Source: Phaeosaccion multiseriatum (taxonomy: Eukaryota > Ochrophyta, other classes). Taken from it: a DNA stretch of 64,000 nucleotides. Under the pieces are notes generated by a model that was given only the letters and a program-made list of their open reading frames with translations, made no database searches and was not told the DNA's origin. The stretch is from positions 1,488,001-1,552,000 of the forward strand of contig OZ218953.1 of NCBI GenBank assembly GCA_965112735.1, read 5' to 3'. A program made the translations under genes and the position numbers. Below, one piece after another: positions 10,993 to 23,877 of the stretch (within the stretch, counting starts at the first letter, position 1; every line of letters starts with the position of its first letter).

Positions 10993-13900
10993 TTACTCGC
11001 CGGCCCACTTGTGCTCTCCTTCCTCGCCCCGCTTGACGTGTATTCTGTATGACGACCTTCGCGGTGCAGCTTCCTCCACCGGCACCGGTGATCGTAGCAT
11101 AGGTCCGCCTATCGGACTCGGAGGGAGACCGAGCATGGTGCACGAGTGGCTGGGGGCCGCCGGACGCGTTGGTGCTTCGGCAACACCAGCAGACGAGGAG
11201 CAAGGGGAGGCGCGGCCGACGGAGGAGCCGTCCACCTCCTTGCCTCGATAGCTGCGACTCAGGCGGCTGAAGTCGTCGTCGCTGCCCACGCAGCTCCAGT
11301 CCACCGGCTCCTCCGGAGTCATATTCTTGCACTCTCGGAGCTCGGGTTGTGTGTAGCGGTAGGCAGAGTCGTACTGCTCACCGTGGGAGCCGACGTGGTC
11401 CTCCTCCCCTCCTCCTCCTCCTCCTCCTGCTGCTGCTGCTGCTGCTGCTGCTACTCCGCCCTTGTTGCGGCGGTCCTTGGAGAGAGCCTTGTTCCTGCCC
11501 AGCTGCTGCGTCATGGGCAGGTACAGCTTTGTGTACGAGTAACCCGTGTACAGCACCATGAGCGGCAGAGGCACGAGCGCGCACATTACATACGTGCCCC
11601 CCTCCTTGACGAAGCACAGGAAGCCGATGAGCACAATCTGAGACAGCACCAGCCCAACAATGATGGCCCAAAACAGGGTGTTCCAAAAGAAGCGACCCCC
11701 CGTCTCAAAGAGCGGTAGGTAGAGGTACAGCAAGTTGTACCGGAACACCATCTCTGCGAGGGTGAAGTAGAGCACCCCAATGGCCGTCACGTAGGGAGCA
11801 ATGCACTGATACACCTGACACAGCATGAGCACGAGCAGGCTGCCCGCGAAGATGGTGGGGTAGAAGGGGAAAGTCGGCTGGTGCAAGCCCTCGCGCTCCT
11901 GGCGGGCGGTGCGGCGCGTGCTGTCGCGGTGCAGAAATCGGCGAATGGAGTGCAGGGCAAGCAGATGGAACTTGAACACCTCTGGCCCCATCAAGCTGAA
12001 ACTCATCTTGGTCAAAAGCACAGACATGGCGTACACCGAGAAGCCAGGGATGGTGTCTCCCAGGCTCTCCATGGCCTCGGCGGGCTTTGTGTAGATGAGG
12101 GTCAGCAGATTAAAGGCGCTCTGTCCGCTCACGAGCACGTACACATTCACCACATTGAACCAAAACAGCCGCACAAGAGTCACCCGCTGGCACATGCTCA
12201 CCGACTTGTATCCCTCGTACTTGGAGGCGAGCAGCATACCCACCGGAGAGAGCGCCGCCAACAGGAGAATGAGGATCCACGAGGGGAGAAACGATGTAAA
12301 CACCGCGCGCAGGATGGCGTTCTCGGCCCACTTGCGAATGACGGACACACGCAGCAACTCGTTTCGAGACTGAAACACGAGGTTCACGAGCGAACTCCAG
12401 TAGAGCGCAGCGAGCGTGAGGCCAATGTTGACCACGAACTGCCGGTGCCTGATCTGCGCCTCCGGGTTGTGCGTGTTGCTCCAGATAATGTCTCGCGACT
12501 CGGGAGCGGCCCTGCACACCGCCAGGCCCGGTCGGTCTGCCAGTAGCACCTGCGTGGCCGTGTTCTTGCCCGTCAGCGACTTAAAGGTGACAAATCCAGT
12601 GACGCCCTTGACACCAACTGTGAGGAAGCGAATCTCCTTGAGCAGCACGAGCAGCACGTCCCAAAAGCCCCCCACGAGGAAGAGCACAACGCGGTTGAGC
12701 GTAATGTTCTTCAGAATGACCGGCGACCCAAACTTTGCATCCTCGTAGTAACGATTGTGGTCCCTCTCCTTGCGCAGCGCGGACAGCTTCGCCGCCCCGT
12801 TTTGCTTGCCCCTACTCATGGCGCTTCTCCCGCTGGTGTGTGCGAGCAAGGCATCTCCTTCTGCGTGGCCGTCGTCTTTCTTATTGCTATTCCCACTCCG
12901 CGTTGTTTGCACATGCAGCTTGTCCTGGTTCACCAACTCGTCTGCCGCCCTCGCCAGCACATCTCGCCGCTTGGTCCGCGGGGACCCCAGCGGTGCAGCC
13001 GCCGACCCCTTCCGGAAGGGGAGCCAGCTGCCCAACTTCGCCCGCTGCGCCCCCTCTCCTCCTCCTCCTCCTCCTCCTCCTCCTGCTCCTGCTCCTCCTC
13101 CTCCTCGTCCTCCCCACGCGCCCTCTCGCCCCGCTGCTGCGGTGTGCGCCTCTCCTGTGTTGCGCCCCAGTGCTATGGTGTGAAAGCGGTGGAGAGGGTG
13201 GACAACGGCGGAGCGGAGGCTGCTGTGATGGTCCGGGGTGGCTCTTGCGTGGTGCCGCAGATGCAAGCCTTCTCTGCCTCCCTTTGCGGGGCTTGCAGCA
13301 GCAGCTGCCGCAGCAGCAGCTCCTTCTCCTTTTCCTTCCCCTGTTGTTGGTGGTGGTGCTGCTGCTCCTGCTGCTGCTGCTCCTGCTGCTCCTGCTACCA
13401 CCCAACCCACATGAGGCGACCCTCCAGACCCAGACGACCCCGTTGTATTGCTCTCCCCCCTGTCAAGGAGGGCAAAACCGCCACCACTCCCCAAGGGTTG
13501 GGGGCAAGCCAGAGCAGATGGGTGACGCCTTTCTGCGGAGACTGTGTCCTCAACCCCCTCTCCTCCTCCGCCAAGGCCAACTCGCGCCTCCTCCCCAATC
13601 GTGTGTGAAAGCACGCCGTCATCATCCAATACCAAAGCAGGGTCAGTGACAGCACCAGCACCAGCAGCAATAGTAGTAGCAGTAGACGACGGGTAGTCGC
13701 TGCAGTTCATATCCTCCATGCCAACAGAGCCACCGACGGTTGCGCTTCGCTCCCTGCACGTGCTCTTGCTCCTTTCTCCGCCTCGAGTCGATTCCCAGCC
13801 CCTGTGGTGACTGGCGCTCAAGTCCCGGCCCTTCTTGTCCCCGACGTGTGCCTTACCCGCCAGCGAGCTACCGAGTCTCTTGAGGATGCTCCCCATACCC

Positions 13901-16900
13901 TTCGCACTTGCACCGCCCTCGGCGAAAGAATGGTCCCTCGTGCCCCTCCACCCAATATATTCTCCACTATCTGAGCAATGCCTGTCTCCAATAGACCGAG
14001 AGTGGTGTAAATCGAAGCCGAAGCGGCCGGGAGCGACCTCCCAATCGTCGTTCTCCAGCGAGCTCTTGCTCCTTGCTGCTGCTTCTCCTCCTCCTCCTCC
14101 TCCCACAGCACCACCAAAGCTGGCGAACATGCCCCCTCCACCTCTCTCCGCCTCCCCCCCCAACGAGGCCGGTCCCCCCTCATTGGCCCCGAAGAGCACA
14201 TTCTCAGCGGGCCCTAGCTCAAGCAAATCGAGGTGCTCCAGCACTTGCTGGCCCATGCCCATGTCTACACCCAGCGCCTCCGAAGGCCGGAAGTACTCAC
14301 TAAAATCGTCATCCTCCTCCTCTCCCCCCACCTTCTTGCCATAATCCAGTGGAGCAGAGCCAGCACAGTTGTGGGAGTCAAATACCGGATCCAAGGTGTC
14401 GGGTTTCGTGTGCGGGTAGTACTCAGACTGATAGCCTTGGTGGTTCGTGGTGGCGTAGAGACTGGCACGGCGTGCACTCCCGCCGACGCTCGACAGAAGA
14501 GGCTGTGTATTCAAGGGGAAGAGAAGGAGAGAAAGGAGGAAAGGGATGAGAGGGCCGCTCAAAGGCTGGGGTGCGACCTGGCCTTCCACCACCCCCCCAT
14601 TGCGACGATTCTCAGCCCATGAGTCCAAGGAAATTCACAGAAAATTCGAAGGCCATGAGTCCCAAGAACGAGACTCGTTTCATCACTCTCCCTTCTTCAC
14701 AGCCACAAGCCCCGTCTCTCGCCCACTTTTCCCCCTTGTTTCTTGTTGCTTTCGGTCCTCGACTCACCCACTCCGCAGAGCACCCTCCTCGGATCTCGCG
14801 CCTCGAAGTCCGACCCTCCGCTGCCGCCTTGTGGCCGAGCTTCCCCTTTCCCCTGCCCTTCCCATTGCCCCCTCGCTCTGGCGAAGACCCGATACTCGCA
14901 GTCGACTTGGACCGGCGCCTGGTCGTGGTGATGCACGAGTCGCTGCTTCTCGAATCGACTTCACCGCTACTGCCACCACCACGTTCGCTCACGCTATGGG
15001 ATCGCCGCCTCTCCATCCCCCCCATGTCATGTCTTTGCTTTACTCCATCCTTCACGCCCTCGCTGGACTTCGGCTTCATCTCCTCTTTTACACAGTCCTC
15101 CTCCCGAGCCGCGGCGGTGGAGCAGCTTTGTCCCTCCACACGAATGCCCCCTCCTCCTCCTCCTTCTCCTCCTTCTTCTGGTGTCTCTCTTGTCGCCGCC
15201 CCTGAAGACCCCCTTGCGACAGCTGCGTTGGCGCTGGAGGTGGAGCAGGGACTGGCAAGAGCAGGGCCCTCCGCCTCGGCGTCCCCCAGGGGTATCGTTG
15301 CTTCGAACGGCGAGGGGGCACTGAGGAAGGTGCCCTCCGAATCCTGTCCCATCGAATTGTCCAATTCATTCCGCGGCAAAGTGGGCCGCGGAAGCTCAAG
15401 TCCAAGTCCAAGTTCTTGTTGCTCCTGCTGCTGCTCCTCCTCTTCCCTCGCTGCTATGCTTCTCGTTACGCTTCTCCTCCTGAGCATTGGGAGAGAAGCC
15501 GAAGCCATAGTGTGCCTTGGACCCAACCGAGGCCTGGGTCCCGCTTGCCCCCCTCCTCTCCCCCTACCCCCTCCCCTATAACCACTTTCACCCAAGCTTC
15601 CAGTCCCACTCCCGCCGATGCCGGGAGGGCCCGCATTGGCAAGCGCAGGGTCCATCCCCAGCGAGCGTAGCGCGTTGGCCTGTATGATGCAAAGGTCGCC
15701 ATTGTACCAGCTCAGGGCCCGGCCCAAGTCCAAGTTGGTCGCCTTGAGCTCCAGCGAGAGGTAAGGCACTGACAGAACACTGACGAAAAGCGGGTCCCGA
15801 TCCCGTCCCGCGGCCTTTCTGTCGACCCCTCGGCAGAAATTATTCAGAAAGACCTCCTCGTCCACTGTCAAGGCATGAAACTGTTGACAATGCAGCTGCT
15901 GCTGTTCACTCTGCTGCTGATGATGGTGCCATCTGGGGTTGGCGCTTACCCACGAAGAGCCTGCCAGTCCCGCCCGCAGGGTCGTATCGTGCCTTGCGTG
16001 CCTCTCCTCCGAGTCCACGGGAGATTCCCTTCCTCGCGAACGCTCCCCTCCTGCTGCTCCCTCCTCCATGGAGGCGGCCGGGTTTGAGCTGTGCTCGGCT
16101 TCTTCCTGGATACTCCAAGGCAACGGCCTTTGGCCGAACGCGTGAATCAGCGTCTTGCGCCTTTGCTTGGCCGTCCTGCGGCAAATACGCATCGTGGGTT
16201 CTCTGCCGAGGACGACCCTGCATAGCAGGCATAGCAGAGCAGAGCACAGCAACAGATGAGTGGGTACACAGTACACCCGGCTTCACCAAAAAGTAGACAG
16301 CATCAAATGAAGAGGCATAATTCCAGGAACTTTTTCTTTCTCAAGAACAAACAATCACTAGGGTGTGTGGTCCTCTCCGATAAAAAAACATCCGTCAAAG
16401 CGTCAGAAACACCACAGGGGCCCAACATCCCACACATCCCGCCCCCGCATCTCTTACCTCTCCTGCAGAGCCGCCTCGAGCTTGCCCCGGATGGACAGCC
16501 GCTTGGCAATGATGTGTCTCAACCCCGTCGCTTCTCTGGCCACGGAAGAAGTGAGCACGTCCCCTGGGAAGAGCCCGTCGAAGAGGGCCTGTAACATTAG
16601 GGGGGTGCGGCACTGCGTGGGAATCCGCTCCACCATGACCGTGTAGTTGGTCTGCATGTCGTAGCCGAGATCACCTGTGGAAGGGGAGGGGAGGGGGGGC
16701 ACGTTGGGGGGGCGGGGGGGGCGGTGGGAAGGAGGGGAGGGGAGGGGAGGGGAGGGGAGGGGAAGGAGGGAGGGATGGATGGCGTTAGATGCCTTGCGAA
16801 GGAGAGAAGCGGAGGGACGCTTCCATCGCAAAGTGGTCTCTCTCACACACATGCATACACACTGTATACATACTCTTCCCCCTCTGCTTTCAATAAAAAG

Positions 16901-18199
16901 CAGACACACAAATGAAGCTGGCAAAAAAAAAGTTCATAAAAAAGGATGTATATCGTATACATGACATTGTCGTCAGCATTCTTACCCTCTGTCAAGAAGT
17001 CAGCTGCGAGGGCCGCCAACCGCTGGTACTCCTCTCGAAGAGATCGGAGGACCTGCAGGACCGAGGATAACCGAGTAGGAGAGGAGAGCGAGGGGGTCGA
17101 CAAGGGCGGGTAAGCAAGCAAGCAAGCTAAAAACTGCACACCGACCACGCAGCAGGGAGAACATGCCTCTCGACTGATTGGCATGGCAAGTACAACAAGA
17201 CACAGTAGAGAAGTAAGCACGTAAGTAAGTAAGTAAGGCTGAGACACACGTACCTGCACGGCGAAGACCCAGGCCCACACGATGACGACCCAAAACTTGC
17301 TGGAGTAGCCTTGCTCCTCGGGAAGGAGGTTGTCTATGGTGATTGAGGCAGGCCCGCTCTGCCTGCCCGACCCCGTGTAGAAAAGGGGGGTGAGCAGGCA
17401 GAGGCCCACTACTCCAAAGAGGCAGATCTTGAAGCCCATGCGGCAGAAGCGAATGACTTTTTGTTTGTTTGTTTGGGTATGGAGAGGGAGCGGAGCGGAG
17501 AAGCGGGAAGAAAGAGAGGAGTGTGGTTTGGGGGTTTTTTTGTTCAGTTCAGAGGTGCTCTCATTTCGGGACAGGACGGGTGGGTGGGCAGCGTTGTGTT
17601 CGAGTCGCGGCTCCAGTGAGTAACGCACACACGCCCGCCCGCCCGCACGCACGCACGCCCGCCCGCACGCACGCACGCCCACACGCACTCACCAAGGTAC
17701 CCGTCCAGACCCACGAGTTTGTGAATCTCTTTGTCGCCCAGGCTCCACACGGACGTGCCCCAGGCGAAGAGGCCGAAGGGGTAGGGAGGGGGCGGCGCGA
17801 GGCGGAGTCGCTCGTATTGGAGAGTCACTTCTTGCTCGCATCTGCCGTCAGGCACAGCGGACGGTTGTTGAGAAAAGAGGGGGACTTGTATGCACGTGAG
17901 CACTTTGTACAACGAATGGCAGCGTGACCTCCCATGTCTTTCCTCTCCTCTCCCACGCAAGTCTCTCGGGTGGCCCAAACCCCGTCCCCCCTCCCCCCCG
18001 CCGCCTTCCCCCGCATTGGCCTCACTCACCTCGTCCGATACATGCCGGCGAGCGACTTCTTCCTTCGAAGGATCTCAAAGAGCACAGTCATGAAGATACC
18101 GATGCCCGCATTGACCTCTATGGTGGAGGCAAAGGACGCCCAGCTCAGTAAATCGTCCGCCGTGGAGGCCTCAGACCCCTCCACCTCAGGGCTCGACAT
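10993..18199 (-). CDS. OSCA/CSC1-type ion channel (TMEM63/DUF221 family) with giant insertions
   Basis: Seven exons (18199-18030, 17841-17693, 17456-17254, 17052-16986, 16674-16458, 16202-14768, 14502-10993) join exactly to 1,916 residues; there is an in-frame stop just upstream of the start. N-terminal membrane helices (ASTIEVNAGIGIFMTVLFEI; FKICLFGVVGLCLLTPLFYT; KFWVVIVWAWVFAVQ) are followed by the cytosolic RNA-recognition-like domain starting NYTVMVERIPTQCRT. The family motif GFVTFKSLTGKNTATQVL, then APESRDIIWSN, opens the C-terminal block of membrane helices (VVNIGLTLAALYWSSLVNLV to MVLYTGYSYTKLYLP). The family makes mechanosensitive cation channels of about 700-900 residues. The extra length is Ser/Gly/Ala/Glu-rich sequence in the big cytosolic loop (about residues 400-1200) and in the tail, where plus-strand CTC repeats read as Gly. 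Confidence 0.95.
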
Positions 18200-18997
18200 C
18201 TCCTCCTTCGGTGCTGCTGCCTCGTCTCCTTGGGAGTACAGTACTTAGTACTGTGGGAGCTTCTGGGGAGAGAGAATGAAGCAGGACCAAGAGACACACG
18301 CACCTAGGAGAGTAAGTTATAACAGCCTACTTCCACTCATTTCCAAAGAATTGTTCGACAAGATTGGGGGGAGTGAGAAAGAGTTGGCAAACCGTGGGGA
18401 ACACGCCAACAAGTACTGCCGGCCGTCTCACATCCGCCCTAACCCTGTAGTATAGCCAATGCCTCGTCCCATTCAAATCACAACTGCTACGTTGTACCAG
18501 AGCCAGGCCAAATTGTCAACTCCAAACAGAAAAGAATAAAGAAGAAAAGCTTCTTTCGTGCCGGGCCTACCTGATAGAGACTGCGTCGAGGCAGCATTGG
18601 ACGGGTTGGCTAGCCAGGTGCGCACAAGCCAAATCTATCCAAGTAGCCTTGCTTCTCCTCCCCCCCCACCCCCGCCACGGCTATCCCGCCTTTGCCTGAC
18701 CCCACTATTTTCCCCCAAAGGTCCTTAAATCTCAATTCGCCGTGCAGGCCCCACCGTGCCAGAGCGTATCAGGGAAAGAGAGGCGTAAAGGGACAATAGA
18801 GCAATGTTATTGGCCCTTCTCCTTGGCTGAGGCTACAGCGTCTTCAGAAACGAAGGACCAGGTCGACGTGGGATTTAGAACACCCAACTGTGAATTGAGT
18901 TGAGTGCAGAACGACCAACACGTTAAGTTGGCTTTTTTTCTCTCTCTCTCTCAATATCCTCTCTCACTAGGGCTAAAGGGAGGAGCTTGCATAAAAA
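18200..18997. other. Divergent promoter region, no gene seen
   Basis: About 800 bases between the divergent starts of the OSCA channel (-) and the C2CD5 homologue (+). No coding signature was found. A CT run (18940-18952) lies 50 bases before the C2CD5 start. Confidence 0.5.
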
Positions 18998-20542
18998 ATG
19001 CCCTCCATTCTTCGTGTGAAGGTCCTCGAGGCGAGGGACCTGCCCGAGATGGACCGCAACGTCCGCGGAGAGCTGTACACAGACGCGTATGTGGATATAA
19101 AGTTCGGCCACTACGAGAGGGTGCGTGAAATGACCGTCATATCATATCAGCCCCGACCTGTGTAGCCCCCCCCCCCCCCCCGCCTCCTCGTTCGCCTGCT
19201 CTACTCCTTCTCTCTTGCTGGGCGCTCACTTGCCCCCAATTCTTTGCCCCCATTGTTCGTCCGTCGCCCGCCCCTCTTTGTGTCACCTCAGCGAACACGA
19301 GTGTGCCGCAAAACGCTCAACCCCCTATGGAATGAGGAGTTCAAATTCAGTGTTGTGGATGATTCCATCCTCCAGAATGAACCCATTGAATTCAAGGTTG
19401 GTACAATTTTCTTTCTTCAGAGCACACCCCCGTATCTGTTGGGAGAGAGTGAGCAAGGGTAGCTCGAAAGCGGGTAGCTAACAACTCAGAGTGGCATATT
19501 TATTCAATGTTTGGGACGCTCTCTTAAGTCCACATATCGCCCAACACAACACTGGACCAACACTGTACCTCCCCTCCCTCGTTTCGTTTCGTCTCCACAG
19601 GTCATGGATCACGACGTGTACACGAGCGACGACGCTGTAGGTGGGTACGAGAGCAAGTAGCCGCCTCTACCGCGACGAGAGAGGAAATCAAGCAGCGCGG
19701 TCTGTTGTACGGATTTTGATCTTAATCTCTTCCTCTTGCTCCTTCCTGTTGGTGCTGTGCTTCTGCCTTGCCGTGCCGCCGCCCCTCAACTGCAGGGCTG
19801 GTTTACATGGATATCGCGCCGCTACTGATGCGCACGGCCACCGAGAGAGATGCCAAGGACCTGGCCATCGAGGGTTGGTTTCCGCTGTACGACACACTCA
19901 AGGGCATGCGGGGGGAGATCTACCTCAGCGTCAAGGTCCGTCCACCAGGAAGGGGGGGGGGGGCGATTTTGATTGATTAAACCTCGGTTTTGCGTTTCGT
20001 TTTCTCGTTGTCGCGGAGAATCCGTCTACCGTCCACTGCCCCCCGCCCCCCCTCCCTGTGACGAAACTTGCGTGTGTTCAGCTCTCCTCCCCTCCCTCTT
20101 TTGCCCCATGTGTTTTGTTCGCTGTGCCTTGTGCCATGCCGTGGGGTGTGGGGTGCGGTGCCTGTGATATACATATAGGTCAAGTTCATCGGTGACGACA
20201 ACCCGTACCGCGCCTCCTCGGCAGGGGTGCGCTTCTTCAACCTCTCCAAGCTCAACCCTGATGTGTTCCTCATTCACAAGGGTGAGGCCAGAAGGAAGGA
20301 CGGAAGGAAGGATGGATGGAACAATGGATGGAGGGAAGGAAGGAAGGAAAGAAGGAAGGAAGAGAGGGAGAAGGAAGGAAGGGAGAGGGGGTGGGAGGAA
20401 GGGAGGAAGAGAGGGTGAGAGGAAGGGAGCAAGTACATATTCAAGTCTCGACAGGTCAAGCATCCACCCACCCCAAAGGGGGCGCGAGGCTTTGCAAGAT
20501 CCCAAGAGGCGAAGGGCACGTCCGATAAGTACCGGTGCATGA

Positions 20543-20575
<33 letters not shown>

Positions 20576-20846
20576 GCATTGCACTCTCCCGTCCGTCCTC
20601 CTGTCCCATCGGTTTTGTCCTGTGTCGGTCCCATAAACACTTGTCCCACACACACAACAAAAGTGTTCGGCTTTGTGGAGGAGCTGGCGGTGGAGAGTGA
20701 CCCGGAGTTTCAGTGGAGCGATAACTTCCGCAAGGCGAGGGCCACGAATCAGACCAGACAGGCGCTCTTCTACAGACTCGACTCCACTGTGCAGCGGAGA
20801 GTGGGCAAGAAGGTGGGTGGGTATCGCGTTGATTGATTGACTAATT

Positions 20847-20903
<57 letters not shown>

Positions 20904-21159
20904 GTAGATAGATAGATAGATGGATAGATGGATTGCTTGATTGATCGATTGGTTGATAGACAGATAGGTACATACACAGATAGATCGATAGGTAGGAAGG
21001 TAGGTAGATAGGTAGGTAGACAGATGGAGAGGCGCTGAAGAGCGGCTGAGCGACAGAGTGTCGATTCGATGGTGTTGACTTACCAGGTGTGGAATTTGTT
21101 GACTTACCAGGTGTAGAAGTTGTGCTCCTTTCCTGGTAGTTATGTACTGCAATGTGTGT

Positions 21160-21203
<44 letters not shown>

Positions 21204-22792
21204 ACAACCACAGGTGCTCGATATGGGAGGCAATGCCGTCCTGGGCTACCACAGCGAGTTCGACATCGAGGGGGACTCCGGCATCGTAGCCCGGGGCAGG
21301 GGCACGGCCTGCGTCATCTACAGGAAGGTACGCCACGCCACGTCACAACTCACACCACGTCATGCCGCTCTATTTCGTTGATGTCACTCCCCGCCTTGAT
21401 TGTTCATTCTCCTATTTACTGTCCGCTGCTGCTTGGCCCCTCTCTCTTCAATGCGATGGCAGGAGGAGCACGCAGAGCTTCTTCGCACGGAGCTGCTGGC
21501 GGAAGCAGCCTTTGTAGAGGCGGCACAGAGAGCAGCAGGAGGAGGAGGAGGAGGAGGAGGAGGAGGAGGAGGAGAAGGGGGGGGAGGGGGTGACGAGGGA
21601 GGAGGGGGGGGGGGGGGGGGAGGAGGAGTCGACGACGAGGACGGGGGGCTAGCAACAGGAGGAGGAGGAGGAGGAGGAGGACCAGGAGGAGGGGGGGGAG
21701 GAGGGGGGGGGATGAGCTCCGAGAGAGCCGAGCGCGACGGTAAGGCTGTACGAAACACCGCCAGCAGCTCCATGAAACTCAAACTTCCAAAGGGCAATGT
21801 GCCGGAGGGCCTGGGGCTGCTTCGGGCGGACGAGAACTCCTTCGCCGGAGACGTGCGGGTGCGTGCGTGCGTTACGTTGGGTTGGCAAAGAAGCTTCGGC
21901 TTATGTTATCTCGGACGCCCCCACTCATCCGTACGCCGCACCCGCATACCACACCGACCATCCTTGCCCTTGCCTTGCCCCCCCCCCCATCTCCCTCCCT
22001 CTCCCTCCCCTTGTGCTCTCTTCGGTCCTGTTCTCTCCCTCGCCTCGCCTTCCCCCCCTTCCCTTTCCCCTTCTTACCCTTATTATCCTTGCCCTTTGTG
22101 TCCCTGCTTCCCTCCTCCTTCTCTCCTGCGTGCAGCTTCTCACGCTGAAGGAGTTCGATCCGCATGTGCGTGTACGCCTCGGCGGTCTTGTCATGACACG
22201 CTCGGTCAAGTTCCTGGGCAAGCTCGCCTCGTCTCTCTCCGACCAGGAGACGAGGGACAGCTGGTGGGAGGTAAGGCCAGAGGTGTGGAGGAGGGAGCTT
22301 GGGGACCAATGAAGGTGATCTATCGCACTACCACGCGGCTGCCTGTTTGTCTTTGTGTTGTTTTCACACTTTCCGTACGATACGTGACCATGTGACTGGG
22401 ATAGACGCACCCCCGCTCCTCCCACAGCACGGGGGAGGAAGCTGCGGACTCATCCCATGAGGACAGCCCCATCCATGAAGCATGGTGCCTCTCATCCTCC
22501 CTTAAATCTCGTATGCCTCTAAATCCCCCCCCCGCAGGAGCTGCGCGAGGAGATCCGCGGCCACGCCCGTCTGCTCTGCTGCACGGAGGTGGTGGGCTAC
22601 AGCGAAACCGCCGCCGTCGGAGGAGATGTTTGCGTGCTCTCCGCCACCGGATGCGCCGCCTCCGTCAGGAAGGTGTGTACGTGTGTGTGTGTGTGTGTGT
22701 GTGTGTACGTACCTTGTTCCGTGCCGCTTGCCCGATGTACTGGGAAAGGAAGGAAGGGGTCCGGCGGGCAGCAGCATGAAAAGAAGCAGCAG

Positions 22793-22824
<32 letters not shown>

Positions 22825-23125
22825 CAAGTTGGTAATTCAGCAGTTTGGTGTATGTGTGTTTTGAGTCCTAAGCTCAGGCACCACATTTGTGATTGTTTGC
22901 TTTGCTTCCTCACCACGTTATTCCGACCGCTGCCTCTCGTTGTCCTCTTACTTCCTTGTCTCATTGTGGGTGTGGGTGGGCCATCCTACTCTTTGCCTCG
23001 CAGGTGCGCCATCCTATACTGGTGGCACTGGAGCAGAATCCAACGGAGCTGCTCAGAGAGACCCTGAGGGACGATGACGAGGTCAGTCAGCCCTCAGCCC
23101 GCCAAGCATATGGCCAGATAGGCAA

Positions 23126-23170
<45 letters not shown>

Positions 23171-23838
23171 CAAGCAGGCAAGCAGGCAGGCAAGCAGGCA
23201 GTCAGTCAGTCAGTCGGGCAGTCAGTCAATGTGCCAGTCACTTCATTTCACATCGAGCCAAGCCAAGCCAAGCCAAAGCAAGGGGGGGACCTCACAATAC
23301 TCTCTCCTCTTTCTCTGCTGTCCTGGTCCTCCCTCCCTCCATCCATCCATCCATCCATCCATCCATCCATCCATCCATCCCTCTCTCCGTCCCTCCCTCT
23401 CTCCCTCCATCCATCCATCTCGCAGCAGCCCCGGCGGGCGAGGCGACGGTCTACGTCCCTATCCTTCACCGACAAGCCCACACCACGGAGATCGAGTCTA
23501 GGGGGCACGTCCACCCAATTCACAGGTGGAGACGACGAGGAGGATGACCCTGACAGGAGGAGGCACGGGGAGGGAGGAGGTGAGAACCTGAGTGAGGGAA
23601 GGCCTTCCTACTTCATTCGCCCCGAGAACATTGCCACACTGCCTGTCTTCATTCCATCTCTCTCACTCTTCCAGATGGAGGAAATGCCTTCTCTGTGACC
23701 TCTCCTCCCTTCTTTGATCGTTCCATTCTCCTCTACTCACTCGTCCCAATTCGTCCCTCCCGTCCCCCAACAGACGAGCGAGACGATGGATTGGGTGGGC
23801 AGCTTGGAGAGCACGAGAGAGGCGCACGTCGAGAGAAG

Positions 23839-23877
<39 letters not shown>

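Noticed and set aside
12735-13649. Long plus-strand open frames opposite the OSCA gene
   Set aside because: Antisense shadows of a Ser/Gly-rich exon; no motif, and the minus frame continues a clear membrane protein.
14571-15581. 336-residue plus-strand frame
   Set aside because: Antisense to the OSCA loop exon; Ser/Pro/Leu composition is what repeats give in reverse.
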